Counted from the first letter of the stretch, positions 9,830-20,871 are shown. The stretch: DNA of 64,000 bases from Monodelphis domestica (GCF_027887165.1 NC_077230.1:22761200-22825199), one strand, 5' to 3'. The notes: generated from the sequence alone by a model not told the origin. Numbers and translations are program-made.

Positions 9830-10720
9830 CTCGCACGAGCCCCTACAGGGCCATCTGTGGAATTGGTATTTACCTGAGGTGGGAATGCCCCTTGGGACTA
9901 AGTGGGCGCTGGAGTGTCCTATTCACTTAAATCTCTTGCTCCGCAGACTCGGCAAGGGTGATTCAAACAGAGCCCAAGGAGAGCGCTTTTCTCCTTCTAT
10001 TATTTCTAGAGCTCCATGGGGCCTCCCGAGCTCTTCACGGCAGGCAGAGCGTTGTCAAATGCGCCCTCGCAGGTAGGGCATCGGCTGCCTCCTTCAGCAG
10101 CACTGGCTTAGACAGGGACGGACACTGCCAATGACTGAACGTGCTCTTGGGGCTGGGAAAGCTGCCTTGCATGCCTCCGGCCCCGAGAGCGGAAGGCTTC
10201 CGTGCTCCTAGGAGGCTCAGGGGTTAAGGAGGTACCAGAACCAGCCTCCTGCGGGGGGAAGATGTCCCTGGGCTGGCTGGAGGGGAAAGCGCGAGGCTAT
10301 GCTCACAGTCTCCAGGAGGTGTCTCTAGTCTCCCGGCCTTCTGGAAAGGGAAAGAAGCGGAGCATGACAGGAGGCGGTTAGGAGCAGAAGATGGAATCCG
10401 AAAGTGGTCATTAATCTTTCTAGTTAGGAAGCAGGAACTCGTACGGGAGGATGTCTGAGCGATCGGTGAAAGAGGTGGCCTGTTCTGGGCTGGGTTCCCC
10501 AGTGCTAGGGGGCTTACCGGCGATGGGACAGAAGCTCGTTTAGGAAAAGCTGTCAAAGCCAAACTCGGGCAATTCCCCAACCACCTAGGAGACGGAATAT
10601 TTCCCGCAGGAGCAGGCTGGGCTTTCTGTTCATCTTAGCTCCCAGCCACCCGGGAGTTTGTAAAGGGACTCTCCTCTTGAAGCTTGGGGGCCACTGTGAA
10701 AAACCCTGCAGGGCCCTGGC
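9830..10720. promoter_or_regulatory. Repeat-free CpG-rich segment, candidate CpG island
   Basis: About 35 CpG sites in 900 bases and visibly higher GC than the rest of the window, with no interspersed repeat. Examples are ggccccgagagcggaaggct, gagcgatcggtg and ttaccggcgatggg. Short open frames occur on both strands (10224-10580 minus, 118 codons; 9879-10076 plus, 65 codons), as expected for GC-rich DNA. It could be a promoter or enhancer, or cover a non-coding first exon; none of these can be shown from sequence alone. Confidence 0.45.
9947..10072 (+). other. Exon-like interval with splice-site consensus at both ends
   Basis: Preceded by a pyrimidine-rich acceptor (cttgctccgcag, ending at 9946) and followed by a strong donor (cag|gtaggg, GT at 10073-10074). 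The interval is 126 bases (42 codon lengths). One frame is open through it, reading LGKGDSNRAQGERFS onward. No homology is recognised. It may equally be a chance pairing inside GC-rich DNA. Confidence 0.2.
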
Positions 10721-10981
10721 TCTTCAGTTTGGTTTGTCTTTTCAAACATAATCTCTCCCTGGGCTCAATAGAGGTCTTTCTTCCCCAACAAAGTGTTTGA
10801 TTGACATGGTCAAGGAATCCACAATAGGAAGGTCTTCAGCCACACTGGTTGATTAGTGCTCATTAAGGCAGCCTGAATACTTTTTTCCCCCTGAGCTCTG
10901 CTACATGTTGACTGATTGGCAGGAATGCAGATAGGCTCCTAGAATTTAAATGGGGAAAGACTCCTTAGAGATCAATCTTAC
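10721..10981. other. Single-copy sequence
   Basis: Tail of the repeat-free stretch; no feature recognised. Confidence 0.6.
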
Positions 10982-11172
10982 CTTTAGAGCGAGAAGGGAC
11001 CTCAAGGGTCATCTGCTTACAACTCCCTTATTTTATAAATGAGGAAAAGGAATCTCAGTAAGGGGAAATGACTTGCCTAATATCACACGGCTAATTAGGA
11101 ACAAACCCAGATTGGAGCCCAGCTCTGCTAGACTCCCAATTCCATGTTCTTAAGGCCATACCATGCTGCCTT
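10982..11172 (-). repeat. MIR-type repeat
   Basis: Pattern agcgagaagggacctcaagg, tttataaatgaggaaaagg, gacttgcctaatatcacacg, then ccatgctgcctt. Confidence 0.65.
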
Positions 11173-11899
11173 GTTTTGGCAACCAACCCTTATCCTTTCT
11201 TTGTCACCCATCTACCCTCAGAGCTTTCACTTCCTCCCTGGTGGCCTGCCTCATAGATGAGGTGGGGGACGGTTGTGCTGTGGGAAGTGGGGAAGAGTTA
11301 TTTATGGGGGGATGAAGTTGAACTGATGGGTAGGCAGAAAGAGAGCAATTTGGGGATTGTATAAATTGGGCAGAAAGGTAGCCTTGTAAAATGCCTAATT
11401 TCCTTCCCAGCTTTAGTGAGATTAAACTCTTCCAGAAAACAGCCAATGTTGTCATTGCTGGCTGCCTTCTTTACTCTTTCCCATCCCCATCCCTTTTTGG
11501 GTGGCACTTTACCTCTGTTATTCCAGATCTCCAATGACCTCATCATTCTTTCTCTAGGGACACTTTCCTTTCCCAAATCCCATTCTCTCAAGGAAAGGCT
11601 CTGTTGGGAAACTAACAAGTTCCCATTTTGGTCATAACACAGGCACCCTAAATATAAGATCTTCTTGGAAGAGACAAATGCATATAGATACACCAATTAT
11701 AAAAGGCTATACTTCAGTTTTATACAAGCCAAGTTTAAGAGAGAAAGTATGACCTATATTTGGACTAATGAATAATCCATGCAAATGTGACAGTGGAACC
11801 TAACAGTTAATGAGTCAGATTTTCCCAACTAACATATATGCCTCTGAACATAGACCTCCAGAAGATACAATATTTGAATCTAAAATATATTTTATTTCT
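11173..11899. other. Nothing recognised
   Basis: Contains overlapping frames of 132, 83 and 73 codons on both strands, with no family resemblance. No repeat is identified. Confidence 0.6.
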
Positions 11900-12095
11900 T
11901 TAAAAAAAAAAAAAGCCTTGCCTTCTGTCTTAGAATCAATACTAGATATCAGTTCCAATGAGAGTAGTAAGAGCTAGGCAAATGGGGTGAGATGACTTCC
12001 CCAGTGTCACAGAGCTAGGAAGCTTCTGAGGTCACATTTGAACCCAGGACCTTCTGTTTCTAGGTTTGGTCTCGATCCTCTGAGCCACCCCCAAA
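11900..12095 (-). repeat. SINE1_Mdo-type SINE
   Basis: A-rich left edge, then gccttgccttctgtcttag, gtaagagctaggcaaatggg, cagagctaggaagcttctga and ctctgagccaccc. Confidence 0.85.
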
Positions 12096-12502
12096 TATAC
12101 TTTTACTGGGTTTTTCATCCATATCTATTTGCCCCTTACTCCAATATTGACTCACTAGAGGGTTCCTGGTATAAAACCCCTTTTCCACTCTGGGAAATAT
12201 CAAAGTATCTATAAATCTCTTTATCTTTTATTACCTCTGAGCCTCAGCCTGAGACACAGACATTTTCTGGCAAAATATCTCATTGTTAACTCTATCTGTA
12301 TCTTTTCTCTGAATGTTTCCTCATAAATGCACCCTGACTAGCAAAAACTAGTCAATTAGTAATACTAATAGCAAATACTAATATTAATCCTATTTATAAA
12401 GAGAAAGTAAACATTTAAAACAAAGAAAGATAAATAGCAGAGTTCCTATATCCAGAAGGAAAGACTGAAAGCTTCCATGAAGGAGCTCAAGGGAAGACTA
12501 TA
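12096..12502. other. Nothing recognised
   Basis: AT-rich, no open frame of note and no repeat identified. Confidence 0.5.
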
Positions 12503-12511
12503 GATATAGGT

Positions 12512-12723
12512 TGGTGATGACAAACCTTTTAGAGACCTAGTGTCCAAACTGCACCCTCATACCACATATGACCCACCCCCTTACCCAGACAGGGGAGGAA
12601 GGAAGGACTCCCATTGGGCTGCTGGACAGAGGGGCCTGTGATGTAAAAAAATGACCTCAGGCACAGTGGAGAAGGGGAAGGGAGCAGTCCCCTCCAGCAC
12701 AATGCCATAGTTTCAACAACACA
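12512..12723 (+). mobile_element. hAT-type MITE, complete copy
   Basis: The left end tggtgatgacaaaccttttag and the decayed right end (atagtttcaacaacaca) are the inverted termini of the family also seen at 50610-50779 and 61003-61245. Consensus termini are approximately cagtgatggcgaacctttt. The element is bracketed by agatatagg (12502-12510 and 12723-12731), fitting the 8-base duplication expected of hAT elements. No transposase is encoded. Confidence 0.8.
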
Positions 12724-12880
12724 GATATAGGATTATTACTTTGGAGTGTGTTTGAGTACTAGGGCTTCTGCCCTAGAATGGAGAAGCAGCATTTAATCCT
12801 ACTTATCCTCAATTCAAAAAATCAGATGGGAGGGGAAAAAATTTGCCCTGGCTCATTGAGCAATGATATAACAGGAAGTA

Positions 12881-13080
12881 CAGGTAGGGGGTTCAGTGGA
12901 TTGAGAGCCATGTCTAGAGTTCCTGGGTTCAAATAAAGCCTCAGACACTTTCTAGCTGTGTGACCTTGGACAACTCACTTAACCTCTATCACCTAGCCCT
13001 TACCTCTCTTCAAATTGGCAACCAATACACAATATTGATTTTGAGATGGAAGGTAAGGGTTTTTATTAAAAAAAAACAAA
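12881..13080 (+). repeat. SINE1_Mdo-type SINE with target-site duplication
   Basis: Head gggttcagtggattgagagc, core agctgtgtgaccttggacaa, 3' part tgattttgagatggaaggta with an A-rich tail. Flanked by acaggaagta at 12871-12880 and 13081-13090. Confidence 0.92.
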
Positions 13081-13090
13081 ACAGGAAGTA

Positions 13091-13499
13091 GAGTGGTCCC
13101 CATTGGCAGTGAGTAACAGGCAAAAGATATGGCAGTGGCCAGTGGCATAGGCGCAACAGCAACAAACAGTAGAATGGAGAGTAGCATAGATCCTGATAGA
13201 ATAAACACTAGCATGGGCAGTGACAAAGGCAAATGCAGCCTCTTTCTTTCAGATACCATAAAACTCGGTCCTCAATAACTAAAAATTATGTCTCCACCAG
13301 CACAAACCTACCTCTTCCAGGGATATTTGGTCAAGCCTAGCTACCTGTTTCATCTTTGTTTTCTTTACTATCGTGTCAATTTTCTCATGTAACACATTGG
13401 AGACTGTGATGTTAGTATCTAAAAGAATTTTGTTATAAATATCTTAAAAATAATTTTCCCAATCTTGTCCAACTTTTTCTGTTGTCATACTTCTCTTGT
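13091..13499. other. Nothing firm; imperfect cagtggca-type repetition
   Basis: 13110-13230 shows loosely repeated gcagtgg, cagtggca and aacag motifs. No gene or dispersed repeat is recognised. Confidence 0.5.
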
Positions 13500-13738
13500 T
13501 GGTCAGTTATTTCACACCTTCATGATCCCATTTGGAGTTTTCTGGGCAAATACACTGGAATACTTTGTCATTTCCTTCTCCAGTTCATTTTACAGATGAG
13601 GAAACTGAGGCAAACATGGTTAAGTGAATCACCCAGGGTCACACAGCTAGTACAAGTGTCTTGAGGTCAGATTTGAACTCAGGTGTTTCTATCTCCAGGC
13701 CTGCTGTACAATCTACAGTGGTGCTACCTAGTTGCCCT
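13500..13738 (-). repeat. tRNA/RTE SINE (MAR1 type)
   Basis: Antisense: catgatcccatttggagttt, atttccttctccagttcatt, acagatgaggaaactgaggc, agggtcacacagctagtaca and a head ending tgctacctagttgccc. Confidence 0.9.
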
Positions 13739-13989
13739 GGGAAGATTTGGCATAGATATATCTCTTCTCCATCTTTCTTTAAATTTATTTTTTCCTCCAC
13801 TGCTTCTTATGGGTTATAGATGTAATATCCTACCACCATTATCTTCCATGAGATTTTACAAATATAAACTACTAACCCTCTTAGCTGTCATATTTTTCTA
13901 CTTGAGAAAGGGACTGTTTAAAGGGAAAAAACAAAACAAAACAAAAAACAAATAAACTTTTCTTAAGGTTAAAAAGTTAAAATGATATG
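13739..13989. other. Nothing recognised; A-rich run
   Basis: An aaaac-type run lies at 13926-13952. Confidence 0.5.
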
Positions 13990-14639
13990 TATCTCTACAA
14001 GAAAAGAGGATATTGGTAACTCTTAAAAATTGTTATTATCTCCTGGGTAGCTAGAAGAATTATACTTAGAGGGAACAGTGACAAACTGTATAGGATGAAA
14101 TGCCAAGACATAAATATGTATATAGATATATGTCTGCATAAATACATATATATATGTATATACACACACACAACTGGAGTTAAAAAAGAGGTTAATATTA
14201 AGAGAAATGGGAAAAGAAACAAAATGGGGTAAATTTATATGTCACAAAGAAGTAAATGGCGGGGGAGGGGGAGAACATCAATACACTGGAAAGGTAAACC
14301 GGTTGGAGAGAGGAAATACTCAACTCTTATGTGCATTGAAATTGCCTCAAAGAGGGAAGAAAAATCAAATACATTGGAGCACAGAATTGATTTGTGCCCT
14401 ATAGGGAAGTGGAAGGGAAATGAATGGACTGGTAGGAAGGGAAGCAATACCAAGGAGGGAGAGGGTGGGGGGGTAGTTTAAAAAGACTGTAAAGAAAATA
14501 AGGAGGGAATAAGAAGGGAGGGGGGTAGAAAGGGAAGTAAAATAAGGGTGGGAATTAGGGGGACTAAATAAAAACAAAACACTGGTGTAGAAGTAAATAG
14601 TGAAAGAAGAAAAGGCAGGACTAGGAGTGGAAATCAAAA
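13990..14639 (+). mobile_element. Probable L1 sequence upstream of ORF2
   Basis: Purine-rich, leads without a break into recognisable ORF2, and resembles the style of the spacer after the ORF1-type fragment at 38880. It includes a TA/CA microsatellite at 14115-14171. ORF1 itself is not seen. Assignment is by position and composition. Confidence 0.4.
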
Positions 14640-16226
14640 TGTTCAGAAATACACAGCTAGTAATCATAACTCTGAATGTGAATGGAATGAACTCACCCAT
14701 AAAATGCAAGCAAATAGCAGAGTGAATTAGAAACCAAAACCCTACCATATGCTGTCTACAAGAAACACGTATGAGGAAGGTAGATATGCATAGGGTGAAA
14801 GTAAGAGGATAGAGCCAAATTTATTGGGCATCAGCAGCTAAAAAGAGGGCAGGAGTACAATCATGATATCTGATGAAGTAAAAATAGATCTAGTCAAAAG
14901 AGATAGGGAAGGTAATTACATCCTGATAAAAGGCAGTAAAGACAATGAGAAAATATCAGTACTCAACATGTATACACCAAATGGCATAGCATCCAAATGT
15001 CTAAAGGAGAAACTAGTGGCGCTCAAGGATGAAATAGATAGAAAAACTATACTGGTGGGAGACCAGAACCTTCCTCTATCAGAACTAGATAAATCAAAGC
15101 AAAAAAATTAATAAGAGGTAAAAGAAGTGAATGAAATCTTAGAAAAATTAGAGTTAGTAGATATGTGGGGAAAAATAAATAGGGAAAAAAAGGAATATAC
15201 CTTCTTTTCAGCAGCACATGGTATATTCACAAAGATTGACCATGTACTAGGGCATAAAAACATTGCAAACGAGTGCAAAAGAACAGAAATAATGAACTCA
15301 ACCTTCTCAGACCACAAGGCAATGAAAATAATAATTAGAAAGGGTACATAGAGAGGCAAATCAAAATTAACTGGAAATTAAATAATTCGATTCTACAAAA
15401 TCGGTTAAAGAACAAATCATAGGAACAATTAATAATTTCATTGAAGAAAAGGACAATGATGAGACATCCTTTCAAAATCTATAGGATTCAGCCAAAGCAA
15501 TACTCAGGGGGAAATTTATATTCTTGAGTTCATATATTAAATTAGGGAGGGCAGAGGTCAGTGAATTGGGCATGCAAATTAAAAAACTAGAAAGTGAACA
15601 AATTAAAAATCCTCAGATGAAGACTAAATTAGAGATCCTAAAAATCAAAGGAGAAATTAATAAAACCAAAAGTCAAAGAACTATTGAACTAATAAATAAA
15701 ACTAGAAGCTGGTACTTTGAAAAAACAAATAAAATAGAAAAAGTACTGGTCAATCTAATTTAAAAAAGGAAAGAAGAAAACCAAATTGGCAGTATCCAAG
15801 ATGAAAAGGGAGACCTCACCTCTAATGAAGAAGAAATTAAGGCAATCATTAAAAATTATTATGCCCAATTATATGGCGATAAATATGGCAATCTAGGTGA
15901 TATGGATAAATATTTACAAAAATATAAATTGCCTAGACTAACAGAAGAAGAAATAGACTACCTAAACCACCCCATATCAGAAAAACAAATTGAACAAGCC
16001 ATCAGAGAACTCCATAAGAAAAAATCCCCAGGTCCAGATGGATTCACAAATAAATTCTATCAAACATTCAAAGAACAACTAATCCCAATGTTATACAAAC
16101 TATTTGACAAAATAAGCAAAGAAGTTCTGCCAAATTGCTTTTATGACATAAATACAGCACTGATTCCAAAGCCAGGCAGGTCAAAAAACAGAAATAGAAA
16201 ACTATAGACCAATCTCCTTAATGAAC
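14640..16226 (+). mobile_element. L1 ORF2: endonuclease, linker and start of reverse transcriptase
   Basis: The endonuclease start reads ITLNVNGMNSPIK and QNPTICCLQET-like residues near 14660-14770. It continues with VLNMYTPNG, then the C-terminal endonuclease signature FFSAAHGIFTKIDHVLG and TFSDHKAMK at 15210-15330. Later frames give INKTRSWYFEKTNKIEKV and, at 15902-16207, [10 protein letters not shown] then [19 protein letters not shown] with ALIPKPG, the fingers of L1 RT. Several stops and frameshifts make it inactive. The catalytic FADD box and most of the RT are missing because the copy is broken at 16226. Confidence 0.93.
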
Positions 16227-16302
16227 ATAGATATGCATAGGTGAAAGTAAGAGGATGGAGCCAAATCTATTAGGCATCAACTGATAAAAAAGAAGGCAGG
16301 AG
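16227..16302 (+). mobile_element. Repeated L1 endonuclease segment at a rearrangement joint
   Basis: Repeats 14780-14855 almost base for base (agatatgcatag, gtgaaagtaagaggat, gaggcaggag-type blocks). It sits where RT sequence should continue. Confidence 0.85.
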
Positions 16303-16985
16303 TCACACTGCTGGGTTTGTAACCCAAAGAGATAATAAGGAAAAAGACATGTACAAAAATATTAATAGCTGTGCTCTTTGTGGTGACCAAAAATTGGGAA
16401 ATGAGGGGATGCCCTTCAATTGGGGAATGGCTGAACAAATTGTGGTATATGTTGGTGATGGAATACTATTGTGCTCAAAGGAATAATAAGCTGGAGGAAT
16501 TCCATGGGGACTGGAACAACCTCCAGGAATTGATGCAGAGTGAGAGGAGCAGAACCAGAAAAACATTGTACACAGAGACTGATACACTGTGGTACAACCA
16601 AATGTAATAGACTTCTCCATTAGTGGCAATGCAATGACCCTGAACAACTTGGAGGAATCTATGAGAAAAACCAATATCCACGTCCAGAGGAAACATTGTG
16701 GGAGTAAAAACACCGAAGAAAAACAACTGCTTAAATACATGGATCAAAGGGATATGGTTGGGGATGTAGACTCTAAATGAACATCCTAGTGCAAACAACA
16801 ACATGGAAATAGGTTCTGATTAAGGACACAAGTCCTTAATGAAATTGCGCGTTGGCTGTGGGAAGGGTGGATGGAGGGGAGGGAGGGAAATAATGTGATT
16901 ATTGTAACCAAGGAATAATGTTCTAAATTGACTAAATAAACTAATTCAAATGGGGAAAAAAATAAAATAAAATAAAAAATAAATA
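16303..16985 (+). mobile_element. L1 ORF2 C-terminus and 3' UTR
   Basis: Encodes VTKNWEMRGCPSIGEWLNK and MEYYCAQRNNKLEEF, the last part of marsupial L1 ORF2. A 3' UTR follows (gaaattgcgcgttggctgtg, purine-rich, taatgtgattattgtaacc) ending in an A-rich tail at 16955-16985. Marsupial L1 ends seen here are shared by copies at 17000, 25190, 28478, 42940, 50807 and 59987. Confidence 0.92.
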
Positions 16986-16994
16986 AATTTTTAA

Positions 16995-17330
16995 AAATTG
17001 GAAAATGAAGGGATGCCTTTCAATTGGGGAATGGCTGAACAAATTGTGGTATCTGTTGGTGATAGAATACTATTGTGCTCAAAGAAATAATAAACTGGAG
17101 GAATTCCATGTGAACTGGAAAGACCTCCAGGAATTGATGCAGAGAGGAGCAGAACCAGGAGAACATTATTCACAGAGACTGATACACTGTGGTACAATTG
17201 AATGTAATGGACTTCTCCATTAGTGGCAATGCAGTGATCCTGAACGGAGGGATCTACAAGAAAGAACACTATCCACATCCATAGGAAAAACTGTGGGAGT
17301 AGAAACACTGAAGAGAAAGGGACTGATTGC
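16995..17330 (+). mobile_element. Second L1 3' fragment in tandem
   Basis: Starts again at aaaattggaaaatgaaggga and repeats the ORF2 C-terminal segment (WLNKLWYLLVIEYYCAQRN) through gtgggagtagaaacactgaa, then stops without a tail. Same direction as the preceding L1 end. Confidence 0.88.
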
Positions 17331-17394
17331 TGTGAATGAGGTGGTTTCTAGGTTCTTTGGTCTCATTATTTTGGTGATTGAACTATTTGGTTAA

Positions 17395-17655
17395 CCTCAG
17401 TTCTAGGCATTCTCTTTGGCTATATCCCATGCTTAAAATGGTCTTCCTCATCTCTTCCTATTGACTTCCTTTAATCCCAACTAAAATCCCATCTTCTTTC
17501 CCAAACAAATTTCTTAAGCCTTTCCTATTTTAATTACTCCCTGTTTATCTTGTATATAACCTGTTTTTACATATCTTACCTTATTGTTTCCCCCATTAGA
17601 TTAGCACAGTGTTTGACACTTAGTCAGTTAATGTTTATTGAGGAACTGAAATGGT
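17395..17655 (+). mobile_element. L2 LINE C-terminus and 3' end
   Basis: Contains taatcccaactaaaatccca, tcccccattagattagcaca and ttaatgtttattgagg, in L2 order but with the 'ctccttgagggcaggga' block deleted. Confidence 0.7.
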
Positions 17656-18089
17656 GATCATCTGTATTGATATCTGTTCTTTTATTTATTTCCCATTTTT
17701 TAACTTTGATAGTCTGTTTAAATGTCAGGTCAAAGTTTCTTCATTTGCATACTATGTCTTCTCATTTTAATTCTTTCTTCTAATTTGGTATTAATTTTGA
17801 CCTTTAAAAATTGTAGATTCTGAATGTTTGTAGGCAACTAAATTGAAAGTATCTAGCACATTGTAACTAGTAATTTCCTATCCATTAATATGAAATTGAC
17901 TTTAGTTTTGTAACATTGGTGCTTATTAGTGTCTGAAACCTCCAAAATTTCTTCTCCAAAAAAATTTTCATGATACTTAGGCAAAAAAAAGCTTTTGGCC
18001 TCTCATTATTCCTGAACTATATTTTCCATCATCTATCTTTCCCTATGCATTCCATAAGGAGTACATTCCTCTTTTCATTTAACTCGCTA
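17656..18089. other. Nothing recognised
   Basis: AT-rich sequence without coding signal or repeat family. Confidence 0.5.
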
Positions 18090-18292
18090 AGCTTTTTTTT
18101 AATCCTTACCTTCCATCTTATAATCAATACTTTATATTGGTTCTAAAGCAAAGAGGAGTAAGGACTAGACAATGGGGGTCAAGTGATTTTCCCAAGACCT
18201 GACAGCTAGGAAGTGTCTGAGACCACATTTGAACTCAGGCCTTGGTCTCTATGCCTGGTTCTTTATCCACTGAGCCACCTAGCTTCTCCCTA
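18090..18292 (-). repeat. SINE1_Mdo-type SINE
   Basis: Antisense: T-rich tail, atccttaccttccatcttat, gtaaggactagacaatgggg, cagctaggaagtgtctgaga and ccactgagccacctagct. Confidence 0.88.
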
Positions 18293-18794
18293 AGTTCATT
18301 AAGTATTAAACATATTGATTTAATTTGAAGACACTTAACCATGTTCTTCCTAAAATTTTGCTACCTCTACCACAGATGTTTATCCATTAGCCAATTAATT
18401 TCTTGGTGATATTTTAGCAAATGCTCATTATAAGCCCTGAAATCTAATTTAACAAAACGTCTCACAAATGATACTTCTTGATGCCCTTGCAAGCATGTTT
18501 AAAAAAAAACAAAAAAAAAACCACTTCTTTTATTTGGTTCTACAAATAAACCTGGGAGCCATCCTTCCATTTAGCTGCAACCTCCTTTTGTCTCATTTTA
18601 CATTACAAGTTTCATTTATAATAAGAAAACAAGACTTTCTTTCTCCACGTGAATATCTATTCAGTGGTCACCAGAGGAAAAAAATCTCACATTTAGAACA
18701 CCAACTTCTAAATGTATGTTTATGGATGGTCCAGCAACTACAGAATTCTTAGCATCTACTGCCCCTTTTCACCATTCTCCCAACATCACTGCAA
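18293..18794. other. Nothing recognised
   Basis: Includes an A-rich run at 18500-18522. A 94-codon frame at 18468-18752 has no recognisable product. Confidence 0.5.
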
Positions 18795-18900
18795 AAGAAA
18801 AATGCAAATAAGATAGTGTATGTGAATCTTTTTGAAGAACTTAAAACATTATGTAAATGTGAGCTGTTATCACCACCGCCATCATCATCGTCGCCAATAA
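18795..18900 (+). repeat. MIR/THER 3' end with trinucleotide tail
   Basis: Reads gcaaataagatagtgtatgt, aagaacttaaaacattatg, taaatgtgagctgttatcac, then a run of cac, cat and cgtcgcc trinucleotides. Confidence 0.6.
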
Positions 18901-19186
18901 TAGAGAGGCAAATTCTCTACAAAGTTTCATTTTTCATAGAGAAAATGATGGCATACTCTTATTACAATGTCTGAGTATATGGCTCTCATACTTTCTGCAA
19001 GATAAAGTGGCCAACATTTTTGTTGGTGTTTCTGGGAGGGAAAGTGTTTTGTTGATATATATAAATTGCCATAAGAAGCAAGGGATATGTAGGAATTCAG
19101 AGAAATATGGGAAGACTCATATGAACTGACTGAAAGCTATAAACAGTGAAGAAAGCAGAAACAAGAGATCAACTGGTTGTTCACTA

Positions 19187-19302
19187 CAAATTGTTGTTGC
19201 TCAGTCACGTCTGCCTCTTTGTGACCTCATGGAGCATAGCTATCCATGGGGTTTTCTTGGCAAGGATGCTGGGGTGGTTTGCCATTTCCTTCTCCAGCAC
19301 TC
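19187..19302 (-). repeat. RTE-derived SINE tail (3' half only)
   Basis: Antisense: attgttgttgctcagtcacg, tcttggcaaggatgctgggg, ccatttccttctccagca. It lacks the tRNA head and ends next to repeat W. The tail resembles that of ruminant BovB-derived SINEs. Confidence 0.75.
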
Positions 19303-19314
19303 ACCATAATGATA

Positions 19315-19468
19315 TAAGTGAAAATAACCCTAAAAGCTGGCTGAACTCTAATTAATTGTAATGACCCATTTTGATCCCAGAAAGCAGATAATGAGAAACA
19401 CCTCTCTGGGGGACTCTGGGGGTGGAATATTGCACGTTCAGGCATCACTCTGTCAGTTTTGTGTAATG
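19315..19468 (+). repeat. Unclassified dispersed repeat W, copy 2
   Basis: Partner of 8073-8230; see that entry for the shared blocks. Unassigned family. Confidence 0.55.
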
Positions 19469-19619
19469 AGTTTCATTTGTTGTTGTTGTTGTCATAAAGG
19501 ATTCAATTATGGGAGATGAGGGCAGAAATGAGTGATAAAAAAGCAAAATTAATGAAAATTTCTTTTTTTAAAAATAAAGGAAAAGCACCCAAGTTCACTT
19601 AAGTTATTGACACTTCCAC

Positions 19620-19830
19620 ATAATAACACCATGCTGTATGTAAAGTGCTTTACACTTCACAAAACACTTTTATAAAAATTATGACATTGATCTTCACAAC
19701 AGGTCTTTTAAGCTGGCAGTTTTATCATTTTACAGATGGGGGAAACAGGTGCTATGCCTTTTCCTATCGTCACACAGCAAGTAATTGACAGATCTAGAAT
19801 GCAGGTCTCCTGATTTCTAGTTGATGTTAT
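19620..19830 (-). repeat. MIR/THER-type SINE
   Basis: Antisense: gtaaagtgctttacacttca, gatcttcacaacaggtcttt, cattttacagatgggggaaa, cgtcacacagcaagtaattg. Confidence 0.75.
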
Positions 19831-20871
19831 TTTCATGGTGTTATTTGGGCTACTCACACTAGTTATTTTATTCATCCCATGTAAAATAACTGGTTAGGGT
19901 GTAGCATTCATTGTAGGATCTAATCCTCCTATCTTGACAGGTTTGCAAATTGGGTCTCCAGGGGGACTGATACTTCTGTATTTAAAGATATTCTACAGAT
20001 CTACATAGCTAAAAACTCTATAACTCATGAGCCCCTACCAGTACAGTCACTTTTAATAGTTAGCCAGTAAGCACAATTAGTTCAAAGAGAAGGCATTTAT
20101 AAAAATGGCATTGTAAGGATAGTAACTGTACAACATTTGTGCACTGTCTCACAAATACATACAACACTAGTGGGAAGAGTGTACACTAGGAATGAGGTAC
20201 ACAAATAGAGAATACACCTGGCCAAGGCAAATAATATCTCAAAAAATTAAGATCCTGAATGTCTCTTCTCCTCTTATGGTGACTTTATGTTGCTCCACCT
20301 TTCCTGACTCTCACCTTGCAGCATCTTACTGGTTGCTCGATAGATTCATTCCTCTTTCTGACATTCAAATCTCAATTGTCAAGGCTAATTTTCTCTTGAA
20401 CCCATATTTAGCTCTCTTTTCTGCTGGCAGAGGTAACACTCCTTGAAGCTGCTTTCTACCCTCACTGCCCTAATCTGTCTCTTGGTGTGTCTGTCTCTTT
20501 CTCTCCCCCTCTTTGGATATGGTGTCTCCTGATGGGCAAGTAATTCCTCTTTTGCCACTGGCAGAGGCACAGGAGTCTCAATCCAAAAATCTGCTTCCAA
20601 CCCTGGCTGCTTCCAGATCTGGTAGACTTAATTAATTTGAAGGACATCAGGGGTGTGGCCAAACTCTGATAGTCAGTAGCCAAGTACTTTGGGATTCCAA
20701 TAAGAAGCTTCTTCGTACTTTATTAAGGAAAAAAAAACAGAGTTAGACTCATCTTTGCATTTCAGTCAACATATTAACAGGTTGTGACTTACTCCTTGCT
20801 TTCTGTAATTCTATCAACTGGATTGAGGGAATGGAAACTAACATTCTCTTTCCTACATGTAAACAAACTGT
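19831..20871. other. Nothing recognised
   Basis: About 1 kb. The stretch 20385-20735 ends with ccaataagaagcttcttcg and tactttattaagg, which is LTR-like in style, but no terminal match or second copy was found. Confidence 0.5.

Noticed and set aside
10224..10580. 118-codon minus frame in the CpG-rich island
   Set aside because: GC-rich DNA has few stop codons; the product is proline/serine-rich with no recognisable fold, and overlapping frames exist on the other strand.
11298..11696. 132-codon minus frame overlapping 73- and 83-codon frames
   Set aside because: Several mutually overlapping frames on both strands and no family resemblance; chance.
12993..13259. 88-codon minus frame with hydrophobic stretch
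   Set aside because: Half of it is antisense SINE; the rest is imperfect cagtggca repetition.
14365..14748. 127-codon minus frame
   Set aside because: Antisense of purine-rich sequence upstream of L1 ORF2; not a gene.
19840..20735. Another LTR based on ccaataagaagcttcttcg and tactttattaag near its end
   Set aside because: No paired copy, no TG/CA limits and no flanking duplication could be found.
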